From Sphingomonas sp. IBVSS2 (lineage in GTDB: Bacteria > Pseudomonadota > Alphaproteobacteria > Sphingomonadales > Sphingomonadaceae), in the NCBI RefSeq assembly GCF_002127225.1, contig NZ_NFUR01000004.1, positions 310,001 through 374,000 of the forward strand: a stretch of DNA of 64,000 bases, in the 5' to 3' direction. Below are positions 44,279-53,433 of this stretch, piece after piece. The position numbers and the translations under genes were made by a program. How positions within the stretch are numbered: position 1 is the stretch's first letter; every line of letters begins with the position of its first letter. The notes below the pieces were generated by a model. The model did no database searches and was not told the DNA's origin. It saw nothing but the letters and a program-made list of their open reading frames with translations.

Positions 44279-45180
44279 CCACCATCGCCCTTACCGGCGG
44301 CACCGGCTTTGTCGGCACCCGCCTGATCGCTCTCGCGCTCGAAGCCGGCCATCAGGTCCGCGCCCTCACGCGCCGCCCGCAGGCCGAGCATGCGCATATC
44401 GCCTGGATCCAGGGCGACCTGGGCAATGCGCAGGCGCTTGCCGAGCTGTGCGAAGGCGCCGGCGCCGTCATTCACGTCGCCGGTGTGGTCAATGCGCCCG
44501 ATCGCGCGGGTTTCGCGGCCGGCAACATCGACGGGGTGCGCAACATGCTGGCGGCCGCCAGGGCGAAGGGCGTGGACCGCTTCGTCCACGTCTCCTCGCT
44601 CGCCGCGCGCGAGCCGGAACTTTCCACCTATGGCTGGTCCAAGGCCGAGGGCGACAAGCTGGTCATGGCATCGGGCCTGGACTGGGCCATCGTCCGCCCG
44701 CCCGCCATCTACGGCCCCGGCGACCTCGAGATGCTCGAGCTGTTCAAGCTGGCCAGCAAGGGGCTGGCGCTGATGCCGCGCGGCGGGCGCATCTCGCTGC
44801 TCGAAGTGAGCGATCTCGGCCGCCTTCTCCTCGCGCTTGCCGCTACCGATGGCTGCAACCAGATTCTCGACGCCGACGATGGCGCCGCGACCGGCTGGAG
44901 CCACAAGCAGTTCGCCCAGGCGATCGGCGCGGCGCTGGGCAAGCGCGTCGCTTCCTTCGCGCTTCCGCGCCCGCTGCTCATGGCCGGCGCGCATCTCGAT
45001 CGGCTGGTGCGCGGCGGGAATGCCAAGCTCACGCCGGACCGCGTCGCCTATTTCTGCCACCAGGACTGGGTGATCGATCCTGCGCGGCGCCCGCCGGCCA
45101 ATCTGTGGACGCCGCAGGTGGAGACCGCCGCCGGCCTCGCCGCGACCGCGGCCTGGTATCGCGCCCAGCGACTGCTCTAG
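44275..45180 (+). CDS. NAD(P)-dependent epimerase / complex I NDUFA9-like protein
   Basis: 301 residues from GTG 44275, overlapping the proB stop. Rossmann motif LTGGTGFVGTRLIALALEAG at the N-terminus; YGWSKAEGDKLV carries the Tyr-xxx-Lys pair and VRPPAIYGPGD the typical loop. The layout is that of an atypical short-chain dehydrogenase; the substrate is unknown. No operon partner other than proB. A REP-like palindrome lies downstream. Confidence 0.85.
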   Translation: MTTIALTGGTGFVGTRLIALALEAGHQVRALTRRPQAEHAHIAWIQGDLGNAQALAELCEGAGAVIHVAGVVNAPDRAGFAAGNIDGVRNMLAAARAKGVDRFVHVSSLAAREPELSTYGWSKAEGDKLVMASGLDWAIVRPPAIYGPGDLEMLELFKLASKGLALMPRGGRISLLEVSDLGRLLLALAATDGCNQILDADDGAATGWSHKQFAQAIGAALGKRVASFALPRPLLMAGAHLDRLVRGGNAKLTPDRVAYFCHQDWVIDPARRPPANLWTPQVETAAGLAATAAWYRAQRLL

Positions 45181-45260
45181 GTTGGAAGGACCTTCAGCTC
45201 CGTCCCTTCCATTCCCCGTGGCGAGGGAAGGACGTTGAATGTCGAAGCCTCTCTCTCCTC

Positions 45261-45286
45261 CGTCATGCTGAAACAAGTTCAGGGTG
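45261..45286. repeat. REP-like palindrome CGTCATGCTGAA...TTCAGGGTGACG
   Basis: CGTCATGCTGAA is matched by TTCAGGGTGACG with two mismatches, loop ACAAG. This is another palindrome family typical of intergenic regions in these genomes; it lies in the 176-base gap between two convergent genes. Confidence 0.6.
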
Positions 45287-45356
45287 ACGACGGAGCTTGG
45301 TTCGAAGTGTTCGGGCACGCCCGGCCGCGCTCTTGGCCCGATTGTCGATTGGCCCC

Positions 45357-45845
45357 CTAAGGAATGACGACGCTCGTTTCCGTCTTCACGCGGTCGAGCG
45401 CGATCAGCGAGCGATAGCTGGCGATGAAGTCGTTCTCCGCGAACAGCCGCCGGGTCAGCACCGAATAAGCGCGCATGTCCGACGTGACGATCACCAGCAT
45501 GAAGCTCACGCCGCCGGTTACGTAATAGCATTGCTGCACTTCGGGCGTGGCGAGGAACAGCTGCCGGGCCCGTTCCACCGTCGGCGTGCGCTCGTCGACC
45601 AGTTGCACCTCGACGATGGAAGTGATGGTGAGCGGCACGGCATCGGGATCGACGATCGCCACGTTGCGCGCGATCACGCCGGCCGCCTCCATCGCCGCGA
45701 TCCGCCGCTGCACCGCCGCCGCCGAGAGGTTCACCGCCTCGGCGATCCGCCGCTGCGGCAGCTTGTTGTCCGCCTGCACGATTCGCAGGATCGCCCGATC
45801 GAAGCTGTCGAGAATCCGCGCGGATTTGCCCTGTTCGCTGGCCAT
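45357..45845 (-). CDS. Lrp/AsnC-family transcriptional regulator
   Basis: 162 residues from ATG 45845. The HTH is visible as DSFDRAILRIVQADNKLPQR, RIAEAVNLSAAAVQRRI. The C-terminal RAM domain has VQQCYYVTGGVSFMLVIVTSD. Such regulators sense amino acids. It is divergent from the DMT transporter gene 88 bases away, so it most likely controls that exporter, as in other LRP-type regulator/exporter pairs. The longer frame to 46058 overlaps the transporter and is rejected. Confidence 0.9.
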   Translation of the reverse strand: MASEQGKSARILDSFDRAILRIVQADNKLPQRRIAEAVNLSAAAVQRRIAAMEAAGVIARNVAIVDPDAVPLTITSIVEVQLVDERTPTVERARQLFLATPEVQQCYYVTGGVSFMLVIVTSDMRAYSVLTRRLFAENDFIASYRSLIALDRVKTETSVVIP

Positions 45846-45933
45846 CCGGCGAGTTTTTGTTGCATTCCGCCGGTCAATCAAGAGCACACCGCCCGTTCCG
45901 GTGATGATATTCCCCGCTGCGAAGGGAAATTCC

Positions 45934-46884
45934 ATGCCGGGCGAACGCGGATCGATGATGCTGGGCGTGCTGTGCGGAGCGGCTGCCGGTGCGTTCTGGG
46001 GCCTGGTGTTCCTTGCGCCCGAGCTGGCCCGCGCCTTCGGGCCGCTCGAGCTGACCATCGGCCGCTATCTCGCCTATGGCCTGATCTCCGCCGCCCTGAT
46101 CGCCCCGCGCTGGCAGGGCCTTGCCGGGCGGCTCGGCGCGGGGGATTGGCGCGCGCTCGCCTTGCTCGCGCTTGCGGGCAACACGCTCTATTACCTCCTG
46201 CTGGCCAGCGCGGTGCAACTGGGGGGCGCCGCGATCACCGCGCTGGTGATCGGTTTCCTTCCCGTCGTCGTCACCATCACGGGCAGCCGCGCACGGGACG
46301 CCGTGCCGCTCGCCAGGCTGGCGCCGTCGCTGCTGCTTTGTGCGGGCGGTGCAGTCTGCATCGGCTGGCAGGCGTTGTTCCTGCCCTCGACGCGGCCCGT
46401 CGCGGCGCAACTCGCCGGCCTGGTCTGCGCGATCGGCGCGCTCGCGTCCTGGAGCGCCTATGCGGTGGGCAACAATCACATGCTGGCCCGAGTGAAGTCG
46501 GTATCCTCGCACGACTGGAGCCTGTTGGTCGGCATCGTCACCGGCGCCCAGAGCCTGTTGCTGGTCCCGCTGGCGCTGCTGCTCGGCACGCGGAGCCATG
46601 GAGCAGGGGAGTGGGCGCTGTTCGCCGCGGTCTCCGCCGGGGTGGCGATCTTCGCCTCGATCGTCGGCAATGCGCTGTGGAACAAGATGAGCCGCTTGCT
46701 GCCGCTCACCCTTGCCGGGCAGATGATCACGTTCGAGACGCTGTTCGCCCTGCTCTACGCCTTTGCCTGGGAGCATCGCGGCCCGACGCCGCTCGAGGCG
46801 CTGGCCTTTGTGCTGGTGGTGGCCAGCGTGATCTCGTGCCTGGCGGCGCACCGGCGGCCCCCTGCGCGGTCCATGCCTGCCTAG
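45934..46884 (+). CDS. EamA/DMT-superfamily transporter
   Basis: 316 residues from ATG 45934 (GAAGGG 7 bases upstream). Ten hydrophobic helices in two EamA repeats: LCGAAAGAFWGLVFLAPELA starts the first, and LVCAIGALASWSAYAVGNNH the second. Likely an exporter of a small metabolite or amino acid. Divergent from an AsnC/Lrp regulator, which suggests amino acid-linked control. Its stop shares CTAG with the stop of the convergent oxidoreductase. Confidence 0.85.
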   Translation: MPGERGSMMLGVLCGAAAGAFWGLVFLAPELARAFGPLELTIGRYLAYGLISAALIAPRWQGLAGRLGAGDWRALALLALAGNTLYYLLLASAVQLGGAAITALVIGFLPVVVTITGSRARDAVPLARLAPSLLLCAGGAVCIGWQALFLPSTRPVAAQLAGLVCAIGALASWSAYAVGNNHMLARVKSVSSHDWSLLVGIVTGAQSLLLVPLALLLGTRSHGAGEWALFAAVSAGVAIFASIVGNALWNKMSRLLPLTLAGQMITFETLFALLYAFAWEHRGPTPLEALAFVLVVASVISCLAAHRRPPARSMPA

Positions 46885-48509
46885 GCGGGCATCCCCGTCA
46901 TGCTCCGCGCCACGGCCTCGGCGGTCTTGATCCCGTCGATCGCCGCCGAGAGAATGCCGCCTGCATAGCCGGCGCCTTCGCCGGCCGGGAACAGGCGCGC
47001 CACGTTCAGGCTCTGATGATCCTTGCCGCGCGTGATCCGCACCGGCGATGACGTGCGCGTCTCGACGCCCGTCATCACGGCGTCGGGATGGTCGTAATTG
47101 GCGATCTGGCGGCCGAACACCGGCAGCGCCTCGCGAAATGCCTCGATCACGAAGCCGGGCAGGCACTCGGACAGGTCGGTCATCTTCACGCCCGGCTTGT
47201 AGGAGGGGGTGACTTCGCCCAGCGCCGTGGAAGCCCGGCCGGCGAGCAGGTCGCCAACACGCTGTCCCGGCGCATGATAGTTGGAGCCCCCGGCGACATA
47301 GGCCAGGTCCTCCAGGTGCCGCTGCAGCGCGATCCCGGCCAGCGGACCGCCCGGATAGTCGCGCGCGGGATCGATCGCCACGACGAGCCCCGAGTTCGCA
47401 TTGAACTCCGCCCGCGAATATTGGCTCATCCCGTTGGTGACGACCCGGCCTTCCTCGCTGGTCGCGGCCACCACGCGCCCGCCGGGGCACATGCAGAAGC
47501 TGTAGACGCTGCGTCCGTTCGCGCAGTGATGGACCAGGCTGTACGCGGCGGCGCCCAGGTCCGGATGTCCGGCGCATTTGCCGAAGCGCGCGCGGTCGAT
47601 CCAGCTTTGCGGGTGCTCGATCCGCACGCCGATCGCAAAGGGCTTGGCCTCGACATGCACGCCGCGCCGGTGGAGCATCTCGAAGGTCGGCCGGGCGCTG
47701 TGGCCCACCGCGAGCACGACATGGTCGGCCTCGAGAAAGCTGCCGTCTTGCAGGTGCAGCCCGCGCACCCGCCGGTTGCCGTCGGAGGCGCGCTCCAGTT
47801 CGATATCGTCGACGCGCGTTTCCCAGCGATATTCGCCGCCGAGCGCTTCGATCGTCGCCCGCATGCTCTCCACCATGGTGACGAGGCGGAAGGTGCCGAT
47901 ATGCGGGTGCGCTTCCCACAGGATATCGTCGGGTGCGCCGGCCTTCACGAACTCCTCCAGCACCTTGCGGCCCAGGAAGCGCGGGTCCTTTACTCGGCAA
48001 TAGAGCTTGCCGTCGGAAAAGGTGCCGGCGCCGCCTTCGCCGAACTGCACGTTGCTGTCGGGGTTCAGCTCGGCGCGGCGCCACAGGCCCCAGGTGTCCT
48101 TGGTGCGCTGGCGTACCACCTTGCCCCGGTCGAGGATGATCGGCCGGAAGCCCATCTGGGCGAGGATCAGCCCGGCGAACAGGCCGCACGGCCCTGCGCC
48201 GATCACGACCGGGCGGAGGCCGCGCCAGTCCGTCGGCGCCATCACCGGAAAGCGGTACGCCATGTCGGGGGTGGGGCGCAGGTCCTTGTCGTCCGGGAAG
48301 CGCGCCAGCACCGCCGCCTCGTCGGCCAGCTCGACATCGACGGTATAGACCAGCTGGATCGCGTTGCGCCGGCGCGCGTCATTGCCGCGGCGATAGACCG
48401 AATGGCTCTTCAGCTCGGCGAGCTCGATGCCCAGCCGCTTCGCGATCGCCTCGGGCAGGGCTTCGGGGGCGTGGTCGAGCGGCAGATAGAGTCCGGAGAG
48501 GCGAAGCAT
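46881..48509 (-). CDS. FAD-dependent oxidoreductase (COG2509-type)
   Basis: 542 residues. The N-terminal 100 residues (YLPLDHAPEALPEAIAKRLG, SVYRRGNDARRRNAIQLVYT) are a small ferredoxin-like domain found in this family. The dinucleotide motif is PVVIGAGPCGLFAGLILAQMG. FGEGGAGTFSDGKLYCRVKD and the C-terminal LFPAGEGAGYAGGILSAAID are diagnostic. Two Cys (FCMCPGGRVV) are conserved in the family. Substrate unknown. Convergent with the DMT transporter gene: the two stop codons overlap in CTAG. Confidence 0.88.
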   Translation of the reverse strand: MLRLSGLYLPLDHAPEALPEAIAKRLGIELAELKSHSVYRRGNDARRRNAIQLVYTVDVELADEAAVLARFPDDKDLRPTPDMAYRFPVMAPTDWRGLRPVVIGAGPCGLFAGLILAQMGFRPIILDRGKVVRQRTKDTWGLWRRAELNPDSNVQFGEGGAGTFSDGKLYCRVKDPRFLGRKVLEEFVKAGAPDDILWEAHPHIGTFRLVTMVESMRATIEALGGEYRWETRVDDIELERASDGNRRVRGLHLQDGSFLEADHVVLAVGHSARPTFEMLHRRGVHVEAKPFAIGVRIEHPQSWIDRARFGKCAGHPDLGAAAYSLVHHCANGRSVYSFCMCPGGRVVAATSEEGRVVTNGMSQYSRAEFNANSGLVVAIDPARDYPGGPLAGIALQRHLEDLAYVAGGSNYHAPGQRVGDLLAGRASTALGEVTPSYKPGVKMTDLSECLPGFVIEAFREALPVFGRQIANYDHPDAVMTGVETRTSSPVRITRGKDHQSLNVARLFPAGEGAGYAGGILSAAIDGIKTAEAVARSMTGMPA

Positions 48510-48578
48510 TCCGGGCCTCTAGCGGGGAATGCAGCGCGCCTCAAATCTCGCGCCGCCGCGCGCGACGGCGCATACCGG

Positions 48579-49673
48579 TCAGAGCCGCGTCTTCAGCCAG
48601 GCATAGGCCTGCTCGCGCACGCCGGGCGGGAAATCATGATTGCCGCCGGCCTCGTCGAAATAGATCGCCTCGAGCGACTTGCCCGACCCCCGGGCGCGGG
48701 CATGGGCGACCATGTCCTCCGTCTCCGCCACATGGCGCAGGCTTGCCGCGCGCCACTCGTCCTTCGTGCCCCATTCCCAGCGTCCGCGCGTGAGCAGCAC
48801 GCTGCGCGGAGCGATCATCGCCAGATAGTCCGCCGAACGGCCCAGCGCCGCGAGCCCCGGCAGCGCGATCGATGCGGAGCGCCGCTTGATCGCGTCCTCG
48901 CGGTAGAAATTGAGCATCTCGAACAGCCCGCAGGACGAGATGCCGGCCTTTGCGCGCCGGTCGCGTGCCATCCAATGGACCATCGCCATGCCGCCCGCCG
49001 AATGGCCGATCCCGCCGATCCGCGCCGGATCGACATAGGGCAGGCTGGCAAGCAGGTCGGTCGCCACCATCGCGTCGAAGACTTCCTTGCCGATCGAATT
49101 GCGGCCGCGCAGCAGCAGCTGGCCCACGCGGTGATCGTACAGCTTGCCGTCCCGGGCATTGTCGGCCGGCGCCGCGGGATCGACGCCGCGACGGCGCTCG
49201 GCGTGATAGAAACGGTCCGGGCAGAGCACGACATAGCCGCGACGGAACAGGTCCAGCCCATAGAAAAGGTTCGCGGCGCCGGCGAGGCCCACCGGCTCCG
49301 CCTTGCCGATATTATATTGCGGCCCATCCTGGTGGAAGGCGAGGATCGCCGGCAGCCGCTGCCCCGTGCGATGCGTGGGCACCAGCAGATAGGCACGTAC
49401 CCGGTCCTCCGGCTCGCCGAGCGGCGGATAGGCGGCTTCCGCGAGATATTCGATCTTGAGTCGCTGCCCACCCTCGATGTCGATGGTCTCGATGACGGTG
49501 AACTGCGGCCGGGGCCGTGGCGGCATGGCGCCGAACAGCCCGATCAGCGCAGCGTCGCGCTGCTGCGGCCTTGCCGCATCGGCCCGTGCCGGCTGCGCCA
49601 GCAGGCCCGGCGCCAGCGTTGTGGCAACGCCGGCGGACAGGGCTGAACGGCGCGAAAACAAATGATCCTTCAT
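48579..49673 (-). CDS. Secreted alpha/beta hydrolase with twin-arginine signal
   Basis: 364 residues from ATG 49673 (GGAGGG about 7 bases up). MKDHLFSRRSALSAGVATTLA carries a twin-arginine motif, so export by TatABC is likely. The nucleophile elbow is GIGHSAGGMA, and His is in GGNHDFPPGV near the C-terminus. FHQDGPQYNIGKAEPVGL and GYVVLCPDRFYHAERRR fit a dienelactone-hydrolase/acetyl-xylan-esterase-like group. The substrate is not determined. Divergent from the acp-spt pair. Confidence 0.8.
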   Translation of the reverse strand: MKDHLFSRRSALSAGVATTLAPGLLAQPARADAARPQQRDAALIGLFGAMPPRPRPQFTVIETIDIEGGQRLKIEYLAEAAYPPLGEPEDRVRAYLLVPTHRTGQRLPAILAFHQDGPQYNIGKAEPVGLAGAANLFYGLDLFRRGYVVLCPDRFYHAERRRGVDPAAPADNARDGKLYDHRVGQLLLRGRNSIGKEVFDAMVATDLLASLPYVDPARIGGIGHSAGGMAMVHWMARDRRAKAGISSCGLFEMLNFYREDAIKRRSASIALPGLAALGRSADYLAMIAPRSVLLTRGRWEWGTKDEWRAASLRHVAETEDMVAHARARGSGKSLEAIYFDEAGGNHDFPPGVREQAYAWLKTRL

Positions 49674-49687
49674 GAGGCCCCCCTCCA

Positions 49688-49719
49688 TCGTTCACATTGC
49701 GTGTATCGTTCACGTTGCG
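49688..49719. repeat. Two 14-bp direct repeats, TCGTTCAC(A/G)TTGCG
   Basis: 49688-49701 and 49706-49719 differ at one base and have an 18-base period. They lie in the gap between the divergent hydrolase and acp-spt genes and may be regulator half-sites. Confidence 0.45.
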
Positions 49720-49897
49720 CGAACCTTGTGCCTGTGTTGGTGTATCAGTGCAGCGGCACACATGTCGCGAGGAAAATGCCGGTGGCAGAGCCTGGGCAAC
49801 GGATTGCCTTCACCTTGCCGCCGCGCCTTGCCCCGGCTCCGGCCCGTTTCCGCCGCAATCGCTTGGCACTGCCTGTCGATACCACTAGAGGGACCCC

Positions 49898-50140
49898 ATG
49901 ACCGACCGCGCCACCGTCTTCGAGACCGTCACAGCCCAGATCGAGCCCTTCAACAAGAAGGGCGTCGCCCTCACCGACGCCACCACCTTTGCCGGTGACC
50001 TCGAATGGGACAGCCTCACCGTGATGGATTTCGTCGCCGCGATCGAGGACGAGTTCGACATCATCATCACGATGAACATGCAGGCCGAGATCGAGAATGT
50101 CGGCCAGCTGGTCGACGCGGTGCAGAAGCTCAAGGGCTGA
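49898..50140 (+). CDS. Acyl carrier protein, sphingolipid-associated
   Basis: 80 residues. The phosphopantetheine site is the Ser in LEWDSLTVMDFVAAIEDEF; helices and length fit ACP. It lies 7 bases before spt, so it is co-expressed with serine palmitoyltransferase. A dedicated ACP beside spt is known in sphingolipid-producing Alphaproteobacteria, where acyl-ACP may serve as the acyl donor. This is not the housekeeping acpP neighbourhood. Confidence 0.9.
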   Translation: MTDRATVFETVTAQIEPFNKKGVALTDATTFAGDLEWDSLTVMDFVAAIEDEFDIIITMNMQAEIENVGQLVDAVQKLKG

Positions 50141-50147
50141 TAGGCAC

Positions 50148-51410
50148 GTGACCGACAGCCTGAACACCGCCGACGCGCTCCCCGCCAGCCCGGCCGAAGC
50201 CGCGCCCGATCGCGACCTGATGTCGAAGTTCGACGGCCTGATCGCCGAGCGCCAGGCGCTGCTCGACAGTGGCGTCACCGATCCCTTCGCGATCGTGATG
50301 GAGCGGGTGAAATCGCCCACCGAGGCGGTGATCAAGGGCAAGGACACGATCCTGCTCGGCACCTACAACTATATGGGCATGACCTTCGACCCGGACGTGA
50401 TCCAGGCCGGCAAGGACGCGCTCGACACGTTCGGCTCCGGCACCAACGGCAGCCGCATGCTCAACGGCACCTTCCGGGATCACATGGAAGTCGAGCAGGC
50501 GCTGCGCGAATTCTATGGCGTATCGGGCGCGATCGTCTTCTCGACCGGCTATATGGCCAATCTCGGCATGATCTCCACGCTGGTGGGGAAGGGCGAATAT
50601 GTCATCCTCGACGCGGACAGCCATGCGTCGATCTATGACGGCTGCAAGCAGGGCAATGCCGAGATCGTCCGCTTCCGCCACAACGACGTGGAGGATCTCG
50701 ACAAGCGCCTGGGCCGCCTGCCCAAGGAGGCCGGCAAGCTGGTGGTGCTCGAGGGCGTCTATTCGATGCTCGGCGACATCGCGCCGCTGAAGGAAATGGT
50801 CGCCGTCGCCAAGAAGCACGGCTGCATGGTCCTGTCGGACGAAGCGCATTCGATGGGCTTTTTCGGCCCGAACGGCCGCGGCGTCTATGAGGACCAGGGG
50901 CTCGAGGGCCAGGTCGATTTCGTCGTCGGCACCTTCTCCAAGTCGGTCGGCACCGTCGGCGGCTTCTGCATCTCGGATCATCCCAAGTTCGAGGCGATCC
51001 GCCTGGCCTGCCGCCCCTATATCTTCACCGCTTCGCTGCCCCCCTCGGTAGTGGCGACCGCGGCGACTTCGATCCGCAAGCTGATGCACGCCCACAACAA
51101 GCGCGCGCATCTGTGGGAAAATGCCCGGACGCTGCACGGCGGCCTCAAGGCGATGGGCTTCAGGCTCGGCACCGAGGCGCCGGACAGCGCGATCATCGCG
51201 GTGATCCTGGAGGACCAGGAACAGGCGGTGATGATGTGGCAGGCGCTGCTCGACGGCGGCGTCTACGTGAACATGGCGCGTCCGCCTGCAACGCCGGCGG
51301 GGACCTATCTGCTGCGCTGCTCGCTGTGCGCCGAACATTCGACCGAGCAGATCGAACGCGTACTGGGCTTGTTCCGGGCTGCGGGCCAGGCGGTGGGCGT
51401 TATTGGCTGA
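50148..51410 (+). CDS. spt: Serine palmitoyltransferase
   Basis: 420 residues from GTG 50148, the same length as the soluble homodimeric S. paucimobilis enzyme. It condenses L-serine with an acyl thioester (palmitoyl-CoA or acyl-ACP) to 3-ketodihydrosphingosine with PLP. Lys265 in GTFSKSVGT is the PLP Schiff-base lysine and His159 in DADSHASIYDG stacks on the cofactor; both match the known positions in the Sphingomonas enzyme. FGSGTNGSRMLNGT and LSDEAHSMGFFG are further alpha-oxoamine synthase motifs. It supplies the sphingoid base of the outer-membrane glycosphingolipids. Confidence 0.96.
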   Translation: MTDSLNTADALPASPAEAAPDRDLMSKFDGLIAERQALLDSGVTDPFAIVMERVKSPTEAVIKGKDTILLGTYNYMGMTFDPDVIQAGKDALDTFGSGTNGSRMLNGTFRDHMEVEQALREFYGVSGAIVFSTGYMANLGMISTLVGKGEYVILDADSHASIYDGCKQGNAEIVRFRHNDVEDLDKRLGRLPKEAGKLVVLEGVYSMLGDIAPLKEMVAVAKKHGCMVLSDEAHSMGFFGPNGRGVYEDQGLEGQVDFVVGTFSKSVGTVGGFCISDHPKFEAIRLACRPYIFTASLPPSVVATAATSIRKLMHAHNKRAHLWENARTLHGGLKAMGFRLGTEAPDSAIIAVILEDQEQAVMMWQALLDGGVYVNMARPPATPAGTYLLRCSLCAEHSTEQIERVLGLFRAAGQAVGVIG

Positions 51411-51428
51411 GGGCGCTTTTCAGCGCCC
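51411..51428 (+). terminator. Hairpin directly after the spt stop
   Basis: GGGCGCT (51411-51417) pairs with AGCGCCC (51422-51428), loop TTTC. There is no U-run, so it may attenuate rather than end the transcript. Confidence 0.4.
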
Positions 51429-51455
51429 GCAGGCTCGACTAAAATCGAGCGCGTA

Positions 51456-53420
51456 ATGAGTGAGGTCAACAACGCCCTGGAGCGTGCTGTCCGGGCGACG
51501 AACTGGCGGTTCATGCTGCTCGGCGCGCTCGCGCTGCTCGGGATCGCTGTGCTTGCGGCAGTGGCGGTCATCCAGCAGCGCACCGATGCGGAGCGGGATC
51601 AGGCGATCGCGCGGCAGCAGCACACGTTCGACGTGATCATGCGCGCGAACCAGCTCTCCGGCGCGATTGCGGGCGCGGAGGCGGCGCTGGGCCGCTATGT
51701 CGTCAGCGCCGACCGCAAGCTCGGCCAGCAATATGGCGCGCAATGGGACCGGGCGACCGAGCAACTCACCCGGCTCCGGCAGCTCACCGCCGATAGCGGC
51801 GACCAGCGCGCGCGGATGATCCGGCTGAAGCGGGCGTTCGACGCGCGCGGGAAGGAACTGGCCAACACCGCGCTCTATTCGGCCTATAAGCGGCACAGCG
51901 ATGCCTGGGGCAGCTATTACCAGGTCCGTTCCAGCCCGGCGCGCAGCGAGCTGGAGCAAGTGCTCAACGAAGTGGTCGATTCCGAGCGAGTCACGCTCCA
52001 CGGCCGCAGCAAGGCGGCTGCGGACCTGCTGGCCAATTCGGGCTTCGCTTCGCGCCTGCTCACCGGCTTCGGCATCCTGATCGTGCTCGGCGCGGTGCTG
52101 CTCGGCTGGATGGCGATCGAGGCCCAGGGCGAGCGCGCGGTCGCCGATGCCATGGCCGATGCCGAGCGCGAGCGGGCCGCCGAACTGCAGGAGGCGGTGG
52201 CCGAGGCGACCGAGCAGCTGCGCGCCGAGGCGGGCGAACGCGAGGCGGCGCAAGAACAGCTGCGCCAGGCGCAGAAGATGGAGGCGGTCGGCCAGCTTAC
52301 TGGTGGTATCGCGCATGATTTCAACAATATGCTCGCCGTGGTTCTCGGCGGGTTGGAACTTGCCAAGCGTCACCTGCACACAGGCGGGCCCGATGCCCAG
52401 AAGCATATCGAGAATGCGATGGAAGGCGCGAACCGCGCCGCTGCGCTCACCCGCCGCCTGCTCGCCTTCTCACGCGCCGAGCCGCTGCTGCCGGAAGCGG
52501 TGGAGGCGGGCGCGCTGATCGACGGCATGACCGAACTGCTCGACCGCACCCTGGGCGACGGCATCGCGGTCGAGACGGACGATGCGGGCAAGGGCTGGCG
52601 GATCTGGGTCGACCGCCATCAGCTCGAGAACGCGCTGCTCAATCTCGCCGTCAATGCCCGTGATGCGATGGAGGGGCAGGGGACGCTCAGCTTCGTCACC
52701 GGGGGCATCACCCTGGCCGAGAACGAGGTCGGCGAATGTGTGGCGGGTGACTATGTCACGATCGAAGTGGGCGATACGGGCATGGGGATGACGCCCGAGG
52801 TGCTGGAACGCGTGTTCGAGCCCTTCTTCACCACCAAGCCGGTGGGCAAGGGCACCGGCCTGGGGCTCAGCCAGATCTTCGGCTTCGTTCGCCAGTCGGG
52901 AGGGGAGATCGGCATCGATACGGCGCCGGGCAAGGGCACGCAGGTGGTGCTGTACCTGCCGCGCCATGTCGGCGAGGATGCGGTTCCCGAGGCGGCTCCC
53001 GCTGCCGAGGGCGCTTCCGAGAAGGGCGCGCGGCCGCTCGACATCCTGGTGGTGGAAGACGATCCGCGCGTGCTCGCGGCGACGCTGGGGGCGCTGGGGG
53101 AGCTTGGCCATCATGCCGTCGGTTGCGACGATCCGCTGGCCGCGCCGGCGGCGATCGCGACCTTGCCGTCGCTCGATCTCATCGTGTCCGACGTGCTGAT
53201 GCCCGGCCGGACCGGCCCCGAGATGATCGCCGCGCTGGGCGAGCGGATCGAGGGGGTCGCGGTGCTGTTCGTCACCGGCTTTGCCGGCGAGGCGGATGCG
53301 GCGATCTTCAAGGGGCGCACCGTGCTACGCAAGCCCTTCACCATCGCCGGCCTGGCCGCCGCGGTGGCCGAGGCGATGGCGCAGGAAGCGCGCAGGAGCG
53401 GGTGGGCGGCAGCCGAATGA
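51456..53420 (+). CDS. Hybrid sensor histidine kinase with receiver domain
   Basis: 654 residues. Two transmembrane helices (about 18-40 and about 200-220) flank a helical periplasmic domain (CHASE3-like). A coiled coil leads to the DHp domain (AVGQLTGGIAHDFNNMLAVV, acceptor His). The ATPase shows NALLNLAVNARDAM, VGDTGMGM and KGTGLGLSQIFGFV, all intact. A C-terminal receiver domain follows (DILVVEDDP, SDVLMPG with the acceptor Asp, KPF). The FixL/NtrB-like HDFNN box is typical of such hybrids. No cognate output gene is adjacent. The signal is unknown. Confidence 0.88.
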   Translation: MSEVNNALERAVRATNWRFMLLGALALLGIAVLAAVAVIQQRTDAERDQAIARQQHTFDVIMRANQLSGAIAGAEAALGRYVVSADRKLGQQYGAQWDRATEQLTRLRQLTADSGDQRARMIRLKRAFDARGKELANTALYSAYKRHSDAWGSYYQVRSSPARSELEQVLNEVVDSERVTLHGRSKAAADLLANSGFASRLLTGFGILIVLGAVLLGWMAIEAQGERAVADAMADAERERAAELQEAVAEATEQLRAEAGEREAAQEQLRQAQKMEAVGQLTGGIAHDFNNMLAVVLGGLELAKRHLHTGGPDAQKHIENAMEGANRAAALTRRLLAFSRAEPLLPEAVEAGALIDGMTELLDRTLGDGIAVETDDAGKGWRIWVDRHQLENALLNLAVNARDAMEGQGTLSFVTGGITLAENEVGECVAGDYVTIEVGDTGMGMTPEVLERVFEPFFTTKPVGKGTGLGLSQIFGFVRQSGGEIGIDTAPGKGTQVVLYLPRHVGEDAVPEAAPAAEGASEKGARPLDILVVEDDPRVLAATLGALGELGHHAVGCDDPLAAPAAIATLPSLDLIVSDVLMPGRTGPEMIAALGERIEGVAVLFVTGFAGEADAAIFKGRTVLRKPFTIAGLAAAVAEAMAQEARRSGWAAAE

Positions 53421-53433
53421 TCGGCCGGGCGCG

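Noticed and set aside
45874..48189. 771-residue open frame on the minus strand
   Set aside because: Overlaps the oxidoreductase and DMT genes in another frame; Arg-rich shadow.
47088..49646. 852-residue open frame on the plus strand
   Set aside because: It runs antisense through both the FAD oxidoreductase and the Tat-type hydrolase genes and has no recognisable motif.
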